DNA of 5,833 bases from JANXQE01 sp035651635. Its GTDB lineage: Bacteria; Verrucomicrobiota; Verrucomicrobiia; Limisphaerales; UBA8199. The notes beneath the pieces were generated by a model. It was not told the origin of the DNA and searched no databases. It was given only the letters and a program-made list of their open reading frames with translations. Of the stretch, positions 5,437 through 5,833 are shown one piece after another; the first letter of the stretch is position 1, and the number at the start of each line of letters is the position of its first letter. Position numbers and translations under genes: made by a program. Where the stretch lies: assembly GCA_035651635.1 (NCBI GenBank), contig DASRFK010000148.1, positions 1 through 5,833 on the forward strand, given 5' to 3'.

Positions 5437-5608
5437 GACTCGAGCTTCTTCCGCACGTCTTCATTTGAAACCACTCGACCCGAATAAATGTCTTGTTCCC
5501 CTTGTGCTCGAGGGCCGCCAAAAACGCAATCTCCTCGGCAATGGCACGAAAATCGACGTCGTCGGGGAGTCGGTGAATTGCCTGCAGGACAGCTTCTTTC
5601 GCGCTCAC
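5421..5608 (-). pseudogene. Frameshifted small antitoxin gene partnered with the truncated toxin
   Basis: From a GTG at 5608 the frame reads MSAKEAVLQAIHRLPDDVDF then RAIAEEIAFLAALE, after which it drifts into an unrelated tail. The other frame supplies the natural continuation, QGEQDIYSGRVVSNEDVRKK then LESWTSS, ending at the TGA 5421-5423. The join lies at a doubled CA (TGTG on the plus strand, 5503-5506). Removing one CA restores a 61-residue protein, a normal length for RelB/ParD/Phd-like antitoxins whose C-terminal G-R-x-V-x-x-E-x-V tail binds the toxin. The gene is therefore broken by a 2-base duplication or a 1-base loss, or the assembly is wrong there. The overlap with the toxin start is the usual coupled arrangement. 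The exact family is not certain. Confidence 0.65.
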
Positions 5609-5630
5609 GCACTGAGTGTATCCCCTGTCA

Positions 5631-5704
5631 GATTGGGTGCAAGTCCGGCGGTCAGGCCCATCTGTGATTCAGAGACGGGTTCGCTGGGGCCAGATGATAC
5701 TCCC
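5631..5704 (+). ncRNA. Possible cobalamin-riboswitch-like core, short or degenerate
   Basis: The plus strand contains, in order, GGTGCAAGTCCGG (5636-5648), CTGTGA (5662-5667) and CCAGATGATACTCCC (5690-5704). Cobalamin riboswitches have a GGTG-AA-TCC element, about 15 bases later ACTGTGA, and a closing CCAG-GATACC-type segment. The first spacing (15 bases) matches. The GGGAA of the 5' half is missing, and the space before the third element is short, as in compact variants. CATCTG (5659-5664) can pair with CAGATG (5691-5696). A weak terminator-like hairpin follows at 5709-5727, but no controlled gene is visible before the window ends. A chance match or a decayed copy is equally possible. Confidence 0.27.
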
Positions 5705-5708
5705 ATTT

Positions 5709-5727
5709 AAGCCCTTTTGGCTTTTTT
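5709..5727 (+). terminator. Weak intrinsic-terminator-like hairpin
   Basis: AAGCC (5709-5713) pairs with GGCTT (5719-5723) around CTTTT, followed by a T-run to 5727. The stem is only 5 bp, so it is weak as a terminator. It lies just downstream of the riboswitch-like stretch, where an expression platform would be expected. Confidence 0.3.
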
Positions 5728-5749
5728 GTTAGCATTGGGCGAAATCGGG

Positions 5750-5808
5750 CGGGGAGTGTTACGAGCACCCCCCGCGTACTAAACAATAACCGGTGTCCAA
5801 AGGACACC
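5750..5808. repeat. Two small hairpins at the right edge
   Basis: The first stem pairs CGGGGAGTG (5750-5758) with CACCCCCCG (5766-5774), with one A-C mismatch and a 7-base loop. The second is a perfect 7-bp stem, GGTGTCC (5792-5798) with GGACACC (5802-5808), around AAA. No coding frame runs through this part. They may be edges of a repeat or a regulatory site of a gene beyond the window; no identity is claimed. Confidence 0.45.
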
Positions 5809-5833
5809 ATTACTGCGTCCACGTATGAAGTAT

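Overview
The window looks like chromosomal DNA of a soil or freshwater verrucomicrobial bacterium, probably near the Pedosphaera/Limisphaera group. The grounds are the gene content (a DUF1080-family secreted protein, a Gfo/Idh/MocA oxidoreductase and a xylose-isomerase-like TIM-barrel protein in one run), high G+C, weak or absent Shine-Dalgarno sequences, and GC-rich hairpin repeats between genes. The assignment is an inference; no rRNA gene is present.

Every recognisable gene is on the minus strand. Read in the direction of transcription, from high to low coordinates: (1) 5833-5609 has no gene. It holds several small hairpins and a plus-strand stretch that resembles the conserved core of a cobalamin riboswitch. 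(2) 5608-5308 is a decayed toxin-antitoxin pair: an antitoxin with a frameshift and a RelE/ParE-like toxin cut off at 42 codons next to a repeat. (3) 5307-4780 is non-coding and in part AT-rich. It contains a structured GC-rich repeat and a very large near-perfect inverted repeat. (4) 4779-4367 is an intact hicBA-type toxin-antitoxin pair with a 4-bp ATGA overlap. (5) 4366-4152 is an intergenic region with one copy of a two-hairpin repeat. (6) 4151-1109 is a compact three-gene run, likely an operon: a sugar phosphate isomerase/epimerase-like TIM barrel, a Gfo/Idh/MocA sugar oxidoreductase and a secreted DUF1080 (3-keto-disaccharide hydrolase family) protein. (7) 1108-763 is a cluster of four more hairpin-repeat copies followed by a likely recA promoter. 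(8) 762-1 is the 5' two thirds of recA, which runs off the window edge.

The three-gene run suggests catabolism of sugars or glycosides by oxidation to a 3-keto intermediate. The oxidoreductase would make or remove the keto group, the DUF1080 protein would cleave a keto-glycoside, and the TIM-barrel enzyme would isomerise or eliminate. This is inferred from the families; the substrate cannot be read from the sequence. The region upstream of the operon (4152-5833) looks like accessory DNA: two toxin-antitoxin loci, one alive and one dead, sit among repeats.

The most notable non-coding feature is a family of two-module hairpin repeats, with five copies in two places. One copy has changed several bases of its stem while keeping nearly all the pairing, which suggests selection or mobilisation acting on the fold. 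No clearly undescribed protein system is visible.
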